The position numbers and the translations under genes were made by a program. 6,359 bases of DNA, taken from the NCBI GenBank assembly GCA_041476545.1, contig JBGOTP010000297.1, forward strand, positions 1-6,359. The letters run 5' to 3'. The notes below the pieces were generated by a model. That model searched no databases. It had not been told where the DNA came from and was given only the letters and a program-made list of their open reading frames with translations. Shown piece by piece: positions 5,007 through 6,359 of this stretch (position 1 is its first letter; each line of letters starts with the position of its first letter). Source of the DNA: JBGOTP01 sp041476545 (GTDB lineage Bacteria; Acidobacteriota; Vicinamibacteria; Vicinamibacterales; CAVVIG01).

Positions 5007-6359
5007 CTACTTATCCGCGAGGAACACGTAGGTGGCCATGACGAATGGATAGGTGAACGACGCGCCGGGGGTCGCCTGCTTGAGGAAACCGCCTGGAAAA
5101 ATGTGCGCGAGTCCTGTGGCGATCTGCAGCTGCGGGGTCAACGGGCGCGAGACCTGCACGTCGATCTCCTGGCCAACGTGAGTCGACGCTGCGCCGCTTG
5201 CCACCTTCGCGAGTACCGCACCGCCGCCGCTGTAGAGCGCGTCGTGCGACTCCATGAGCCACCACGAGTGATAGTTGCCGCCGAGCTGAAACTTTTTCCC
5301 TGGCACGAGCTCGACGCCCGCGCGAAGGTGACGGATGTTGCGCCAGCCGACCTGGTCGGCCAGGCCGTACTTGTCGTGCGGTGTCGGATAGAGCTGATCG
5401 AAGGTCCCGCGCTTGCCATCCGTCGGATTGGCGTCGCCGGACGCGAGGTTGATCTCCGCGCTGACTTTCATGGCATGAGGACCGGGATACGACTCGCGAA
5501 GGGCCCAGTGTCCCGCCCACGCCCCGACCGAGTCTGATCCGAGCGAACCGGTCTGCACCGCGACTTCCGTGCTGTAGTCGAGGCGAGCCGGCAGCTTGCC
5601 CACCCATCGGACGCCAATTGTGGCGGCGTGCAGATCCGCCAGCGCTCCCGACTCGTTCTTGATCGCGCGGTCGCCGCGCCAGAATACGAACGGCTCAACA
5701 CTGCTCTTCGGCACGAGCGCCGTTGTCGTCGCATACGCGCCGAAGAACCGGTTGCCGTTGCCGCTCTTGTCGAACTGGCCGTCGAGAATGCGAACGACTG
5801 ACGCGCCAAAGACGTCCACCTGCGTCGTCTTCCCGCGCAGCGTCACCCGCGCCGCATCGAAGGTGCGCGCCGTGTTCAACCAACTGACGTGGCCGACGAG
5901 CCGCTGCTCGCCGTACGCGAGCTCCTGTCGTCCCACGCGCACGGCCACGGGACTCTTCGTTGTGCCGACATCGGCAAACGCCATGCGGAGATCGAGCGTG
6001 CCCTTGAAGGGCACGCCGGTCGTGCCAACGGTTTTGTCCGCGACGCGCGCATCCTGCAGCTGCACCTGTCCGCTCACCACACGACTCGGCGTGATAACCG
6101 TGTTGAAGCGGAACCGGCTGAGCGCGTAGGCATCGTCGCGCCTGCTCACGAACCCGGAGCCGGAGACGCCTTCGAGGCGCTCACGAAATTCGCCGCGCAC
6201 ACGGAGCCACGACGGCATGACATCGTTCGCGCGGTTGGGAAAGGGCGGCCGACTCGAGGGCGACGACGTCGGCGGAGGCGCGGCGGCCTGCTGCGGCGGC
6301 GCAACGGCAGACTGCGGTGTAGCGGCAGCAGACTGAGGCGCCGCGGCGGATTGCTGTGC
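5007..6359 (-). CDS. Alginate-export family outer-membrane beta-barrel (PF13372 type), 5' end outside the window
   Basis: At least 450 codons run from the right edge to the TAG at 5007-5009 with no stop, so the true start and signal peptide lie beyond 6359. Counting from the edge, residues 1-39 are an Ala/Pro/Gln/Ser-rich linker with recurring PQSA. The barrel domain begins near WLRVRGEFRERLEG (51-64). Strongly family-like blocks are VGRQELAYGEQRLVGHVSWL (142-161) and NTARTFDAARV (162-172), followed by alternating polar/hydrophobic strands to the end (FVMATYVFLADK). The ATG at 6218 lies inside a continuous frame and would delete the linker, so it is unlikely to be the start. Family members are porin-like channels; the name comes from AlgE-related alginate exporters, but many have other or unknown substrates. 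Its place ahead of a nitrate-type ABC operon suggests an anion pore. The final residue is Lys, not the common aromatic residue. Confidence 0.85.
   Translation of the reverse strand, partial: AQQSAAAPQSAAATPQSAVAPPQQAAAPPPTSSPSSRPPFPNRANDVMPSWLRVRGEFRERLEGVSGSGFVSRRDDAYALSRFRFNTVITPSRVVSGQVQLQDARVADKTVGTTGVPFKGTLDLRMAFADVGTTKSPVAVRVGRQELAYGEQRLVGHVSWLNTARTFDAARVTLRGKTTQVDVFGASVVRILDGQFDKSGNGNRFFGAYATTTALVPKSSVEPFVFWRGDRAIKNESGALADLHAATIGVRWVGKLPARLDYSTEVAVQTGSLGSDSVGAWAGHWALRESYPGPHAMKVSAEINLASGDANPTDGKRGTFDQLYPTPHDKYGLADQVGWRNIRHLRAGVELVPGKKFQLGGNYHSWWLMESHDALYSGGGAVLAKVASGAASTHVGQEIDVQVSRPLTPQLQIATGLAHIFPGGFLKQATPGASFTYPFVMATYVFLADK

Noticed and set aside
4775..5041. Proline- and cysteine-rich small proteins across the 4880-4978 tract
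   Set aside because: They are translations of the 9-bp repeat in several frames, with no ribosome site and no conserved pattern.

Overview
The window looks like chromosomal DNA of a high-GC Gram-negative bacterium. The best guess is Acidobacteriota, Vicinamibacteria-like. The reasons are an outer-membrane barrel of the alginate-export family, a Tat-exported binding protein, two apparently leaderless promoters, and a REP-like palindrome that reads out as VRLKPD-type peptides, which I associate with that group. The phylum call is inference.

Layout: bases 64-613 (plus strand) hold a small type II toxin-antitoxin pair: a PF09720-type 'addiction module' antitoxin and an overlapping RelE/ParE-type toxin. 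Bases 640-1002 (plus) encode a 120-residue cupin without the usual metal-binding histidines. Bases 1011-1094 form a highly ordered 84-bp inverted repeat built of 8-base units, lying between convergent genes. Everything from 1093 to the right edge is one minus-strand gene cluster. In transcription order it is: an outer-membrane beta-barrel (alginate-export family, 5' end beyond the window), a 155-bp gap holding a hairpin and a G-rich 9-bp minisatellite, a nitrate-type substrate-binding protein (nrtA-like), a permease (nrtB-like) and two separate ABC ATPases (nrtC-like and nrtD-like). The four transporter genes are tightly packed (gaps of 11 and 2 bases, then a GTGA start/stop overlap).

How the genes may work together: the barrel would let an anion cross the outer membrane, the Tat-exported binding protein would capture it in the periplasm, and a permease dimer driven by the two ATPases would carry it into the cytoplasm. 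Nitrate is the most likely substrate, because the pocket positions known from cyanobacterial NrtA seem to be kept, including a lysine where the bicarbonate protein CmpA has glutamate.

The most interesting observations are these. (a) The two ATPases carry complementary departures from consensus (H-loop His to Asn in one, signature LSGGQ-type to LSLGT in the other) that would fall in the same composite ATP site, implying one canonical and one degenerate site. (b) A three-unit, 39-bp REP-like array is translated in frame as a 39-residue tail on the first ATPase, up to its overlap with the next gene. (c) The 84-bp octamer hairpin has a fixed 6 + 4x8 + 8 + 4x8 + 6 architecture. (d) A G-quadruplex-capable 9-bp minisatellite lies in the leader of the binding-protein gene.
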